This document shows, piece after piece, positions 26,850 to 35,102 of a DNA stretch of 64,000 nt. Source of the DNA: JBCDLI01 sp038745535 (GTDB taxonomy: Bacteria > Pseudomonadota > Alphaproteobacteria > Rhizobiales > Rhizobiaceae); the NCBI GenBank assembly GCA_038745535.1, contig JBCDLI010000006.1, positions 4,911-68,910 of the forward strand, given 5' to 3'. A program made the translations under genes and the position numbers. Numbering within the stretch: the first letter of the stretch is position 1; each line of letters opens with the position of its first letter. The notes under the pieces are model-generated. The model was given only the letters and a program-made list of their open reading frames with translations. It had not been told where the DNA came from and made no database searches.

Positions 26850-27971
26850 TTGAAAAAAGCGCTGATTACCGGTGTTACCGGCCAAGACGGGTCATACCTA
26901 GCCGAACTCCTTTTAGAGAAGGGGTACGAGGTGCATGGCATTAAGCGCCGCGCATCTTTGTTTAACACGCAACGTGTTGATCACATTTATCAGGATCAGC
27001 ATGAAGCCGATCTGAAGCTAAAGCTGCATTACGGGGATCTGACCGATACCTCAAATTTAACGAGAATATTGCAGGAAGTTCAACCTGATGAGGTTTACAA
27101 CCTCGGAGCTCAATCACACGTCGCGGTGAGCTTTGAGTCGCCAGAATATACAGCAGATGTCGATGGCATCGGGACACTGCGCCTCCTTGAAGCTATTCGC
27201 TTCCTCGGACTCGAGGAGAAAACACGCTTCTATCAGGCATCTACATCTGAGCTATACGGTCTAGTGCAGGAAATCCCGCAGAAGGAAACCACCCCCTTCT
27301 ACCCCCGGAGCCCGTACGCCGTAGCAAAGTTATATTCTTACTGGATTACGGTAAATTATCGCGAAGCCTACGGAATGTATGCGTGTAACGGCATCCTGTT
27401 CAATCACGAGAGCCCACGGCGGGGCGAGACGTTTGTGACGCGTAAAATTACACGCGGCCTTGCGAACATTGCCCAAGGTCTTGAGGCCTGCTTGTACATG
27501 GGCAATGTGGATGCGCTGCGCGATTGGGGACATGCAAAAGACTATGTCCGCATGCAGTGGATGATGCTCCAACAGGATGAACCCGAGGACTTTGTGATAG
27601 CGACAGGCGAACAGTATTCTGTCCGGGAGTTTATCACTTGGTCGGCAAGGGAATTAGGCGTGTCGATTTCGTTTTCTGGCGAGGGTGTGGACGAGATCGG
27701 AACAGTTTCCGCCATTGACGGTGATAATGCCCCCGCTCTAACTGTTGGCGACGTGATCGTTCGCGTTGATCCCCGTTATTTCCGCCCCGCGGAAGTCGAG
27801 ACCTTACTTGGAGATCCCGCCAAAGCAAAAGAGAAGCTGGGCTGGACGCCGAAAATTACAACCCAAGAGATGTGTGCTGAAATGGTGCTCGAAGACTTGA
27901 AAACAGCGAAGCGTCACGCTCTTCTCAAGGCGCACGGGATGGAAATTCCAGTGAGTGTCGAGAACGGGTAA
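26850..27971 (+). CDS. gmd: GDP-mannose 4,6-dehydratase
   Basis: Gmd converts GDP-D-mannose to GDP-4-keto-6-deoxymannose, the first step toward GDP-L-fucose (or GDP-rhamnose, perosamine and relatives). The 373-residue SDR-family protein has the NADP loop TGVTGQDGSYLAELL, the catalytic Tyr-Lys in YAVAKLYSYW, and the Gmd-specific NHESPRRGETFVTRKI. Length fits the family. The start is TTG 26850, since the conserved MKKALITGVTGQDG begins there and no ATG is available in frame nearby. fcl follows on the same strand but 606 bp away, not adjacent as is usual. Confidence 0.96.
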   Translation: MKKALITGVTGQDGSYLAELLLEKGYEVHGIKRRASLFNTQRVDHIYQDQHEADLKLKLHYGDLTDTSNLTRILQEVQPDEVYNLGAQSHVAVSFESPEYTADVDGIGTLRLLEAIRFLGLEEKTRFYQASTSELYGLVQEIPQKETTPFYPRSPYAVAKLYSYWITVNYREAYGMYACNGILFNHESPRRGETFVTRKITRGLANIAQGLEACLYMGNVDALRDWGHAKDYVRMQWMMLQQDEPEDFVIATGEQYSVREFITWSARELGVSISFSGEGVDEIGTVSAIDGDNAPALTVGDVIVRVDPRYFRPAEVETLLGDPAKAKEKLGWTPKITTQEMCAEMVLEDLKTAKRHALLKAHGMEIPVSVENG

Positions 27972-28577
27972 GCGATCAAAGCGCAAATTTGAATTTTTAA
28001 TGGAGAGAATGATCGAAGCTCACGATATGGGGGCGTCGGCTGCTCATCTTTTTCACTAGATCGCGTGCGGTTGTACTCGGACTGAAACACTATTCGGGCA
28101 AAGAGGTAAATTCATCGACGTTAACCCCTCGGGCGAAGTGATAAAAATTGACAGTCAAATCAAGATCCGTCTGTTTTCTCGTACCTTGCCTAGTGGTCTC
28201 TCAAGCAAATCGATGGTGATAAAAAGTCAGTTACTACTCACGTCAAGCGAGTTACACCACGTTAAACGCAGGAAACTGTCCCCTCCCCGGGAGGTCAGAA
28301 ACTTTACTCCACTTTTGCTATTCAAGGCGTGCAGGCGACTATGGTTGATGAGCAGAAAGCAGAGGCGGGGAAACAGCCACCCTCACGGATGATAATTTGC
28401 GTCGGATGCAAAATCGATTACCCGGCCCGGCGAAATTTGCCGCGAATAGCAAGTCCCGGCAAACGACAGCCTACTTATGTCCAGTGTAGTTGCGCGGTTG
28501 CGACGGGGTATCAAAGGATGACCGTCACTCAGGCGCAAACATTAGCATGTTGATCTCAAAAGCATCGGATTGAGAAA
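27972..28577. other. 606-bp non-coding stretch between gmd and fcl
   Basis: Open frames here are short and resemble no family I know. A run in one forward frame around 28095-28200 reads like ordinary protein (KFIDVNPSGEVIKIDSQ), so this could be the remnant of a deleted gene. No terminator, inverted repeat or RNA gene is evident. Confidence 0.35.
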
Positions 28578-29549
28578 TTGACCAAGATTTTCATAGCCGG
28601 CCACCGCGGTATGGTTGGTGGCGCAATCCTTCGGCAACTGGAGGCGCGTAAAGCGGCCGGCGAGTCTTTGGACCTTATCGTCCGGAGATCTTCTGAGTTG
28701 GATTTGCGCGATCAATCTGCCGTGCGTGATTTCATGCAGGCCGAAGAGCCGGATGTGGTTATCTTGGCAGCAGCAAAGGTTGGTGGCATTTATGCCAACA
28801 ACACGTATCCTGCAGATTTCATCTATGAAAATCTGATGATTGAATGCAACGTCATTCACGAGGCATTTAGCTCAGGTGTCAAACGTCTTCTTCAACTCGG
28901 TTCGTCGTGCATTTATCCAAAGGGCATCCCACAGCCCATGAGCGAAGAAGCGCTTTTGACGGACACACTTGAGCCTACAAACGAGCCCTATGCGATCGCG
29001 AAAATCGCAGGGATTAAGCTGTGCGAAAGCTACAACCGACAACACGGCGTTGATTATCGCTCAGTAATGCCGACAAATCTCTACGGGCCTGGCGACAATT
29101 TTCACCCTGAAAACAGTCATGTGCTGCCTGCCCTTATCCGACGCTTTCACGAAGCCCGAGAAGCAAATGCAAAGTCGGTCACGATTTGGGGGACTGGAAA
29201 ACCACGCCGCGAGTTCTTGCACGTCGATGATATGGCAGAGGCGAGCCTCTTTGTCCTTGATCTCGACAAGGAAATTTATTCGGCCAACACGCAGCCAATG
29301 CTCAGCCATATTAATGTGGGATCAGGCACTGACATCTCGATCTTGGAGCTCGCAACGCTTATTGCGGAGACGGTTGGCTACGACGGCGATATTTTAACCG
29401 ACACATCCAAACCGGATGGCACCATGCAAAAGCTTATGGATGTCACTCGACTGGCGGACATGGGCTGGCGGGCCAAGATCGATTTGGAAAACGGCGTTAA
29501 AAACGCCTACGAATGGTACTTGGACAATCGGGAAACTGCGCGGCAATAG
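28578..29549 (+). CDS. fcl: GDP-L-fucose synthase
   Basis: This NADPH-dependent epimerase/reductase (also called WcaG) converts GDP-4-keto-6-deoxymannose to GDP-L-fucose. The 323-residue protein has the nucleotide loop AGHRGMVGGAILRQL, the typical SSCIYPKGIPQPMSEEALL followed by EPTNEPYAIAKIAG with the catalytic Tyr-Lys, and NLYGPGDNFHPENSHVLPAL. Every signature matches the family, making GDP-L-fucose the likely product rather than another 6-deoxyhexose. The start is TTG 28578, directly before the first strand. It follows gmd after a long non-coding gap. Confidence 0.95.
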   Translation: MTKIFIAGHRGMVGGAILRQLEARKAAGESLDLIVRRSSELDLRDQSAVRDFMQAEEPDVVILAAAKVGGIYANNTYPADFIYENLMIECNVIHEAFSSGVKRLLQLGSSCIYPKGIPQPMSEEALLTDTLEPTNEPYAIAKIAGIKLCESYNRQHGVDYRSVMPTNLYGPGDNFHPENSHVLPALIRRFHEAREANAKSVTIWGTGKPRREFLHVDDMAEASLFVLDLDKEIYSANTQPMLSHINVGSGTDISILELATLIAETVGYDGDILTDTSKPDGTMQKLMDVTRLADMGWRAKIDLENGVKNAYEWYLDNRETARQ

Positions 29550-29646
29550 CTCTGGTACCCTTTACCAAACGTAATGCGGGTTTCTTCCTCAACCCGGCCT
29601 CGTGCGCCTTGGAGAGAAACCCAGTTTAGAGAGGAGCCCTGCGCAC

Positions 29647-30732
29647 ATGGCAAAGCGATTTCGTCGCTGTGTTTTGCATATAGGAACAGAGAAGACCGGC
29701 ACCTCGGCCATACAGCAATTTCTTAACCGAAACCGTGATGCTTTTGTCAAAGAAGGCGTATTGTACCCGAATCTTGGCGGGGGCGGTTCGCAGTGGGAGC
29801 TTATGGCAATCGCGCACCCAGATCCATGGAACGATAATGGCCTGGCGGGACAACTCGGAATCGTTAATGCTGAGAAAGCTGCCCATTTCGAAGATAAATT
29901 ACGGGAAGAATTGGACCTGCAATTTCGATCGGCAGAGGACTGCGACACCCTAATTGTTTCTTCGGAGCATTTTCACTCGCGGTTGCAGGAACAGGCCTCT
30001 ATCGCTCGGCTAAAAATGTTCCTCGATCAATGGGTGGAAGAATATCAAATCGTGGTCTTCTTCCGGCGTCAAGACAGGGTTGCCATAAGCTTTAATTCCA
30101 CAGTTGTGAAATCTGGCGCGGTAAACCTAGCGATCAGACTCCCGACCAAACTTGGTGCTATCCCCCGATACTACCGGTACGATTTGATTTTTTCGGAATG
30201 GGTTTCTGTTTTCGGCAAGTCAGCCGTTGAGGCTCACATATATAAAGAAGGTGATCGCGACCTAGTCATGCACTTTTGTAATGTGGCCGCGATCCGCTTT
30301 GCGGGGAAATTACCACCAGTTTACGTTAACTTGTCACTGGACGGCGAAGGTTTGAGAATACTATGTCGGGTTAATCGCTTTTTGGAAGGCGTGCAATTGG
30401 CAGAAGCACGCGCAGCTCGCCAAAGAGCAGTTCAAATTTTGACCAAGCGGTATCCGGGGAAATTCTATTTCCTAACGCGACAGCAAGCTCAGCAATTTTT
30501 CAGCCTATTTTCAGAGGTTAATAACGATCTACAACGAGCAGCGTTCCCGTACCTGAAGCACCCTTTATTCGATGACGAATTCTCAGAATATCCGGAAATC
30601 CTATCAGACATGTCAATGGACGATCAAACAATAGCGGAGCACGCTGCGCGTATCCTTGAGGAAGTAACAACAAAGCCAATTTCAGAGAAATCTGGCCGCA
30701 TTTGGCGCCGTCTCAGCGACATGCTGAAATAA
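29647..30732 (+). CDS. sulfotransferase-like protein
   Basis: The 361-residue protein begins with a P-loop strand LHIGTEKTGTSAIQQFL (residues about 10-26), the PAPS loop pattern KTGTS. It later has VFFRRQDRVAISFNSTVVKS near residue 140, which fits the 3'-phosphate motif with its conserved Arg and Ser. It ends with a helical region. The frame is open 15 codons upstream, but ATG 29647 follows GAGGAG at ten bases. The stop overlaps the next gene's start by one base (TAATG), so it is translationally coupled to the glycosyltransferase at 30732. It is larger and more diverged than the other sulfotransferases. Confidence 0.75.
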   Translation: MAKRFRRCVLHIGTEKTGTSAIQQFLNRNRDAFVKEGVLYPNLGGGGSQWELMAIAHPDPWNDNGLAGQLGIVNAEKAAHFEDKLREELDLQFRSAEDCDTLIVSSEHFHSRLQEQASIARLKMFLDQWVEEYQIVVFFRRQDRVAISFNSTVVKSGAVNLAIRLPTKLGAIPRYYRYDLIFSEWVSVFGKSAVEAHIYKEGDRDLVMHFCNVAAIRFAGKLPPVYVNLSLDGEGLRILCRVNRFLEGVQLAEARAARQRAVQILTKRYPGKFYFLTRQQAQQFFSLFSEVNNDLQRAAFPYLKHPLFDDEFSEYPEILSDMSMDDQTIAEHAARILEEVTTKPISEKSGRIWRRLSDMLK

Positions 30733-31637
30733 TGACTTATTCAGCCGCGATCTCCATCGTCATGCCGAGCTTCAATCACGCGGAATTTATCAAACGATCC
30801 ATTCAGTCTGTGCTGTCTCAAGATCTCGCCCCTATTGAAATCATCATTCAAGATGGAGGCTCAACTGACGGGACTTTGGGCATTCTTGCTGAAATGGCAG
30901 TCGAAGAGGCCCGAATCTGCTGGCATTCCAAGCCTGACAGCGGCCCTGCTGAAGCAATTAACAGGGCTCTCGCACGCACTCGCGGCACAATAATTGGATG
31001 GCTGAACTCGGACGATCTCTACACCTCTGGTGCAGTGCAGCGTGCTGTGGAAGCGCTCGCAGATCCAAAACTGCTCATGGTTTATGGGCACGGAGATCAT
31101 ATCGACAAAGCAGGCGCGCACCTCTCAAAATATCCTACCCGCTTGCCAGCGGCAGGGCTTTCAGGTTTTGCGTCGGGCTGCTTTATCTGTCAGCCTACCA
31201 TGTTCTTCAAGCGTACTGCCCACACCCTGCTTGGACCTCTCGACGAAACGTTAAAAACGTCTTTCGATATGGACTATTGGATGCGTGCGTTTTCAAGGTT
31301 TCCCGACCGGATCGGCTTTATCGACGCGGTACAGGCGAGATCGCGACTTCACGATGAATGCATCACGCAGAACCAACGCAAAATGGTTGCAGCAGAAGCA
31401 ATCGCCCTGACAAAACGCTATCTCGGCGTAGCGGAGCCCCATTGGGCGACTACACATTTGGAGGAGATCGCCCGAGATGCTCGAATGAGCTCCTCTGGAG
31501 AGGACGTGCGCCAAATAATGGAGAGCTTTCTAGAAGAGGTCGAACCTCATCTTGGCTCTGAAATCACTCAAAGACTTCGGCGCCAATTGCCGAACGAAAT
31601 CGCACCCCCGCGTGAAGCAGCGCCGCGGCTTACATGA
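30732..31637 (+). CDS. glycosyltransferase family 2 (GT-A)
   Basis: This is a predicted inverting glycosyltransferase of 301 residues. It shows the GT2 opening ISIVMPSFNHAEFIKRSI, QSVLSQDLAPIEIIIQDGGS with STDGT, and the metal-binding WLNSDDLYTSGAV near residue 90. A further conserved segment is FDMDYWMRAF near residue 178. The start at ATG 30732 overlaps the preceding stop by one base; a further-upstream in-frame ATG lies inside the previous gene. The stop overlaps the start of the next gene. The transferred sugar is unknown. Confidence 0.87.
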   Translation: MTYSAAISIVMPSFNHAEFIKRSIQSVLSQDLAPIEIIIQDGGSTDGTLGILAEMAVEEARICWHSKPDSGPAEAINRALARTRGTIIGWLNSDDLYTSGAVQRAVEALADPKLLMVYGHGDHIDKAGAHLSKYPTRLPAAGLSGFASGCFICQPTMFFKRTAHTLLGPLDETLKTSFDMDYWMRAFSRFPDRIGFIDAVQARSRLHDECITQNQRKMVAAEAIALTKRYLGVAEPHWATTHLEEIARDARMSSSGEDVRQIMESFLEEVEPHLGSEITQRLRRQLPNEIAPPREAAPRLT

Positions 31638-32740
31638 GTAGGATCCACAGTCTCGCAAGAAAAGTCTGGCGCTTGTTACCCGAAGCGGTTCGCCACAGGA
31701 TGTCACGGCACATTCTCCATCCAGTGCTCGAAAACTACCGGCGGATTATGATCGCTCGCCCCGTCCATGTGCCACCTTCGGACAAAGACGCACCGCTCGT
31801 CGTCGCGGGTCTGTTTCGCACAGCGAGCGGTATCGGCGAGGGCGCGCGGTCGACCTTTCGTATGCTTCAAGACGAGGGGAAGTCACCGATCGCTGTTTGC
31901 CTTTCGGAAGCTTTTGATCTCGTTGACATGGAAAGTCCTATTCCGCTTTTTGAAATGCCGAGAGCTGACGAGGGCACGCTCGTTGTTCAGCTAAATAGTC
32001 CAGAGCTACCCGCGGCTCTTCAGATATTGGGAATGAAACGTGGTCGCTCGTGGTACGTGATCGGATATTGGGCGTGGGAATTGTCCATTTTTCCACCCGG
32101 CTGGGATCGGAACTTCGATCTTGTTTCAGAAATTTGGACGCCAAGCACATTCGTAACGGAGGCGGTCGGCCAACACCCCAAAGCTCCGTCCGTTTCAACA
32201 AAAGGGCACGTGATCCATGTGCCCGAGGGTGTTTCACCAAATCGCGAAAAATTTGAGCTGCCTCAAGACGCCAAGATCTACATCACCATGGCAGACTCCC
32301 TTTCATCGCTAGACCGCAAGAACCCATTTGCAGCCATTCGTTATTTCAAGGGCATGCACGGCGACGATGAAGGTGCGCTTCTCATCGTTAAGTCGCGTAA
32401 TCTTGCCCAAAACAAACGAGCCAAGCGCGATCTTGTAAAAGCAATCGGCGAAAGTCCGAATATCCGGTTGATGGATGCAACCCTGTCTGAACCGGAGCGC
32501 TGGTCCTTGCTCGCGTCCGTCGATTGTCTCATTTCGCTGCATAGATCGGAGGGATTTGGACTGCCGATTGCAGAAGCGATCGCGTTGTACAAAGAGGTTG
32601 TTGTGACCGCCTATTCGGGGAACATGGACTTCTGCACACCTGAGAATTCAACGCTGGTCGACTATGAGCTGGTGCCTTGCGAAGATCGCTATGGTCGGTA
32701 CAGCTACAAGCATGCGGTTTGGGCAAGTGCTCGATTATAG
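31634..32740 (+). CDS. glycosyltransferase family 4, C-terminally truncated
   Basis: The 368-residue protein has the GT4 features FRTASGIGEGARSTFRML near residue 62, WELSIFPPGWDRNF, YITMADSLSSLDRKNPFAAI, and the E-x7-E donor motif in SLHRSEGFGLPIAEAIAL near residue 303. It ends shortly after YSGNMDFCTPENSTLVDYEL. Relatives continue there with a segment beginning VWAxPD and several tens more residues; here the frame runs VWASARL and stops. The last helices of the C-terminal lobe are therefore missing, and the enzyme may be inactive. It overlaps the preceding gene by four bases. Confidence 0.78.
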   Translation: MSRIHSLARKVWRLLPEAVRHRMSRHILHPVLENYRRIMIARPVHVPPSDKDAPLVVAGLFRTASGIGEGARSTFRMLQDEGKSPIAVCLSEAFDLVDMESPIPLFEMPRADEGTLVVQLNSPELPAALQILGMKRGRSWYVIGYWAWELSIFPPGWDRNFDLVSEIWTPSTFVTEAVGQHPKAPSVSTKGHVIHVPEGVSPNREKFELPQDAKIYITMADSLSSLDRKNPFAAIRYFKGMHGDDEGALLIVKSRNLAQNKRAKRDLVKAIGESPNIRLMDATLSEPERWSLLASVDCLISLHRSEGFGLPIAEAIALYKEVVVTAYSGNMDFCTPENSTLVDYELVPCEDRYGRYSYKHAVWASARL

Positions 32741-32788
32741 AAATCGGGTGTTAATCAAAATTACACCCCCTTTGAATTTTGTGTGACC

Positions 32789-33463
32789 ATGATCATCTCC
32801 CATAAGTATAAATTTATATTCATTAAGACAGCGAAAACAGCTGGAACTAGTATCGAAGCATACCTATCTGACTTATGCGGCAATGATGATGTCTTTACGC
32901 CGATATATCCACCTTCTCCAAATTTGAAACCGCGAAATTTTGGCGGTCCACCTTTGCCCGACCTTGGAACCTTGCGGCCCGGTCAGTTTGCGGAACTGAA
33001 TAGGCAGCATAAATTTCGCAACCACATGGGCGCATCGGAGATAAAGAGGCGTGTTGATCCTCAAGTCTGGGGCACCTACCTAAAATTCTGCGTGGAAAGG
33101 AACCCGTGGGACAAGGTCGTGTCGTCATTCTACATGCAAGTTCACCGCAACGCCGAACCGAAAACGTTCGCCCAATTCATTAATAGCAAGCAGTTTCCGG
33201 TTGATTGGCCGCGGTGGTACGATAAGACGGAAGAACGCTATCTCGTAGACAAGGTCCTCCGTTTTGAAAATCTGAACGCGGAACTTGGGGGTGTCTTCAA
33301 CTCACTCGGAGTTCCATTTGCCGGAAATTTGGATAGCCGCGAAAAAGCATGCTATCGCCCGAAAAATCGACCTTACAGGCAGCACTACCGAGAACCTGGC
33401 CAGATCAAGAGCGTATTGGAAGCCTTTGAGACCGAAATACGGCTGTTGTCCTACAAGTTCTGA
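32789..33463 (+). CDS. sulfotransferase family 2 protein
   Basis: This is a predicted PAPS-dependent sulfotransferase of 224 residues. It begins MIISHKYKFIFIKTAKTAGT, where KTAGTS replaces the usual KTGGT; the 3'-phosphate motif is FCVERNPWDKVVSSFYM near residue 108. The C-terminus includes VDKVLRFENLNAELGGVF, the RFENL segment common to the family. A GTG six bases upstream is possible, but ATG 32789 matches the family opening. It is the last intact gene before the right-hand msrA fragment, mirroring the sulfotransferase at the left border. Confidence 0.85.
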   Translation: MIISHKYKFIFIKTAKTAGTSIEAYLSDLCGNDDVFTPIYPPSPNLKPRNFGGPPLPDLGTLRPGQFAELNRQHKFRNHMGASEIKRRVDPQVWGTYLKFCVERNPWDKVVSSFYMQVHRNAEPKTFAQFINSKQFPVDWPRWYDKTEERYLVDKVLRFENLNAELGGVFNSLGVPFAGNLDSREKACYRPKNRPYRQHYREPGQIKSVLEAFETEIRLLSYKF

Positions 33464-33512
33464 GCTCGAGGTCGCAGCACAGTAGGTGGTTCAACTCGAC
33501 CACTAGCTGCCA

Positions 33513-33719
33513 ATGGCGTGCCCGATTGATGCCTATTATGAGGAGCGGCTTAAAGCTCACGGTGTGACCGCTGCGATTACGACCGAGGTGGGTATGGCAG
33601 ACACGTTCTACTACGCCGAAGAATACCATCAGCAATATCTTGCTAAGAACCCCGGAGGCTATTGCGGGCTGGATGGAACGGGCGTGTCATGTCCGGTGCC
33701 TACAGGTGTCAGCGCATAA
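33513..33719 (+). pseudogene. 3' fragment of msrA at the right island border
   Basis: The last 59 codons match the end of msrA almost exactly (ITTEVGMADTFYYAEEYHQQ, then YCGLDGTGVSCPVPTGVSA and TAA). Weaker similarity extends a few codons upstream (YYEERL against HYQERL). The fragment lacks the catalytic GCFWG part, so it cannot be a functional reductase even though an ATG opens the frame at 33513. It carries the right copy of the 177-bp repeat. Confidence 0.9.
33543..33719 (+). repeat. right copy of 177-bp direct repeat (msrA 3' end)
   Basis: Counterpart of 6511-6687, with three base differences over 177 bp. Both copies end at the same msrA stop codon. Confidence 0.93.
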
Positions 33720-33774
33720 CGGTCTGTGCTTGACGAACGGTGAGCGGCATTTTCAGAGGACACGAAAGCCAAAC

Positions 33775-33933
33775 TCAAGAGAATGCCGACTCAATTGCTT
33801 GGAATTGCGAGGTGACCGCCCCTCCAACATTCCCCGCAGCGACGACTATAGAGATACTGATGAGCACGCCGATGAGTGCGTATTCAATGGACGTGACGCC
33901 GGTCTCGTCTTTCAAAAAATTTTGAACAGTCAT
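33775..33933 (-). CDS. Flp-type (type IVb) pilin, second copy
   Basis: This 52-residue product reads MTVQNFLKDETGVTSIEYAL and then continues with a hydrophobic IGVLISISIVVAAGNVGG. The pattern TG-VTSIEYALI is the Flp prepilin signature: cleavage by a CpaA/TadV-type peptidase after Gly, with Glu at +5 and Tyr at +6. It lies downstream of the better-conserved pilin at 34160 on the same strand. No strong ribosome site is visible, so expression may be low or it may be a pseudopilin. Confidence 0.85.
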   Translation of the reverse strand: MTVQNFLKDETGVTSIEYALIGVLISISIVVAAGNVGGAVTSQFQAIESAFS

Positions 33934-34105
33934 GAGAGCAATACGCTTCAGCAGCCTGAGTTATTGTTTTTTACGAAGCTAGCACCGGTAGCTTTCTGAA
34001 CAGTGAATTCAAACAGCAGACAAATTGACCGGTGTTTCAGTCGAAATTGTCATGTCTCCACGGCGTGGCTCGGCGCAAAAATTTATAAAATTCCGCCGTG
34101 AAACG

Positions 34106-34129
34106 AAAAATGGCCCGCATTGCGGGCCA
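34106..34129 (-). terminator. intrinsic terminator after the first Flp pilin gene
   Basis: On the minus strand, TGGCCCGC-AAT-GCGGGCCA forms a perfect 8-bp stem with a 3-base loop and is followed by TTTTT. It lies about 30 bp past the pilin stop and before the second pilin gene, so it should limit transcription of the second copy. Confidence 0.85.
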
Positions 34130-34159
34130 CCAATCGTACCGTTTCCAGTATTCTGCAAA

Positions 34160-34315
34160 TTAAGAAAGTGCAGATGCGATGTCGTTGAAGCGTGAAACGA
34201 GGTTGCTACCTACGCCACGAGCAGCGACGATGATAGCAATGCCGATCAGGGTTGCGATCAGGCCGTATTCAATTGCAGTCGCACCAGACTCATCTTTCAT
34301 AAAACGTGCAAACAT
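34160..34315 (-). CDS. Flp-type (type IVb) pilin
   Basis: This 51-residue prepilin begins MFARFMKDESGATAIEYGLI and continues with the hydrophobic helix ATLIGIAIIVAARGVG. It has the classic Flp processing site G-ATAIEYG and forms the tight-adherence (Tad) pilus subunit after cleavage. GGAG lies seven bases before ATG 34315. A terminator follows. It is divergent from the pilus assembly gene at 34510. A main tad/cpa operon is not in the window, so assembly genes must be elsewhere. Confidence 0.93.
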   Translation of the reverse strand: MFARFMKDESGATAIEYGLIATLIGIAIIVAARGVGSNLVSRFNDIASALS

Positions 34316-34452
34316 ATTCAAACTCCACTTTTCAGTTCACAGCAAAACCGCGGACATTTCCGTCGGTTGATCGCAACATACCCTCGGCCGATTGCGGAGT
34401 TGCTAAAGAATATGGTTGCCCAATTCTAAAACGGCCTGAGCCGTTCCTATGG

Positions 34453-34467
34453 TTAATCGTTCTTTTA
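34453..34467 (+). promoter_or_regulatory. possible imperfect CtrA site between pilin and pilus-assembly genes
   Basis: TTAA-N7-TTTA differs by one base from the CtrA consensus TTAA-N7-TTAA. It lies 43 bp ahead of the pilus-assembly start. CtrA controls pilin in Caulobacter, so the placement is sensible, but one near-match is weak evidence. Confidence 0.25.
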
Positions 34468-34509
34468 GATAATTCGATAAATATGTCGGCAACTGTTGGA
34501 GTACTCCCT

Positions 34510-34974
34510 ATGCTGACGCGCATGTCACTTGCTACCATTGCCCTCTCATTTGCGTTTTGTTCAAATGCGTTTTCCGTCGACCACGCAACGACGGTAAGCA
34601 GCAGTGCTGCGGTGACCGTCAAATTAAATCACGCACGCGTTCTCAAGCTTGGGCGTCCGGCTGGCACTGTCATTATCGGAAATCCGGAAATCGCCGATGC
34701 AACTGTTCGCGATCCGCAGACGATTGTGCTCACAGGCCGCGCGTTTGGAACAACCAACATGGTTATTTTGGATCAAGCAGGCACTCCCATCATAGATGAG
34801 AATGTCTCGGTCCGTCGCAGCAGTGACCAAGTGGTCACTATATATAGGCGCGCAAATATCCAGACCCTTTCATGTGAGCCGGTTTGTGAACAAGCCTACC
34901 TGTCCGAATTCGAGCGTGAGTCGCAGGCGCGTCAGGAAGCGGAGAGCAGTTCCGGCGTTAGCCTGACCGACTAA
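34510..34974 (+). CDS. pilus assembly protein, CpaC/RcpA N-terminal domain-like
   Basis: The 154-residue protein has a signal peptide (MLTRMSLATIALSFAFCSNA). The mature domain carries the pattern typical of the N-terminal region of Tad secretins: VKLNHARVLKLGRPAGTVII, GNPEIADATVRDPQTIVLTG, then GTTNMVILDQAG. The secretin domain itself is absent, so this is a stand-alone periplasmic domain. GGAG sits eight bases before ATG 34510; an open frame upstream is ignored for lack of a site. It starts the plus-strand pilus group, followed by two TadE-like genes. Confidence 0.82.
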   Translation: MLTRMSLATIALSFAFCSNAFSVDHATTVSSSAAVTVKLNHARVLKLGRPAGTVIIGNPEIADATVRDPQTIVLTGRAFGTTNMVILDQAGTPIIDENVSVRRSSDQVVTIYRRANIQTLSCEPVCEQAYLSEFERESQARQEAESSSGVSLTD

Positions 34975-35102
34975 AGGTATGCTGCCCAGCGAACTGCGAA
35001 AAATTTCCGTAAGTTCACGCTAGGTGAGCTGATCGCTAAAATTCGAACGAAACCCTGAACGCGATTTTCAGCGATCTGTTTCAACTTCGCACTCGATATT
35101 GA

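Larger units (their letters stand above)
6688..33542. other. surface-polysaccharide genomic island between msrA direct repeats
   Basis: The island spans about 26.9 kb. It holds nucleotide-sugar genes (phosphomannomutase, ManC, Gmd, Fcl), an ABC exporter, about six glycosyltransferases, at least six sulfotransferase-like genes, one sulfotransferase pseudogene and a phage-tail-like DUF2793 gene. Parts are visibly AT-richer than the flanks, most clearly 22.7-26.8 kb (not computed). No integrase, transposase or IS is visible. Exchange by homologous recombination at shared flanking genes is therefore more likely than self-mobility. Confidence 0.75.

Noticed and set aside
28095..28200. Glutathione-transferase-like remnant
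   Set aside because: The similarity of FIDVNPSGEV to such proteins is a few residues only and does not extend.
6688..33542. Self-mobile integrative element or prophage
   Set aside because: No integrase, excisionase, transposase, conjugation or phage replication gene is visible; a single tail-like gene is not enough.
33513..33719. Small independent gene with its own ATG
   Set aside because: It is the msrA tail without the catalytic region, best explained as a duplicated fragment.
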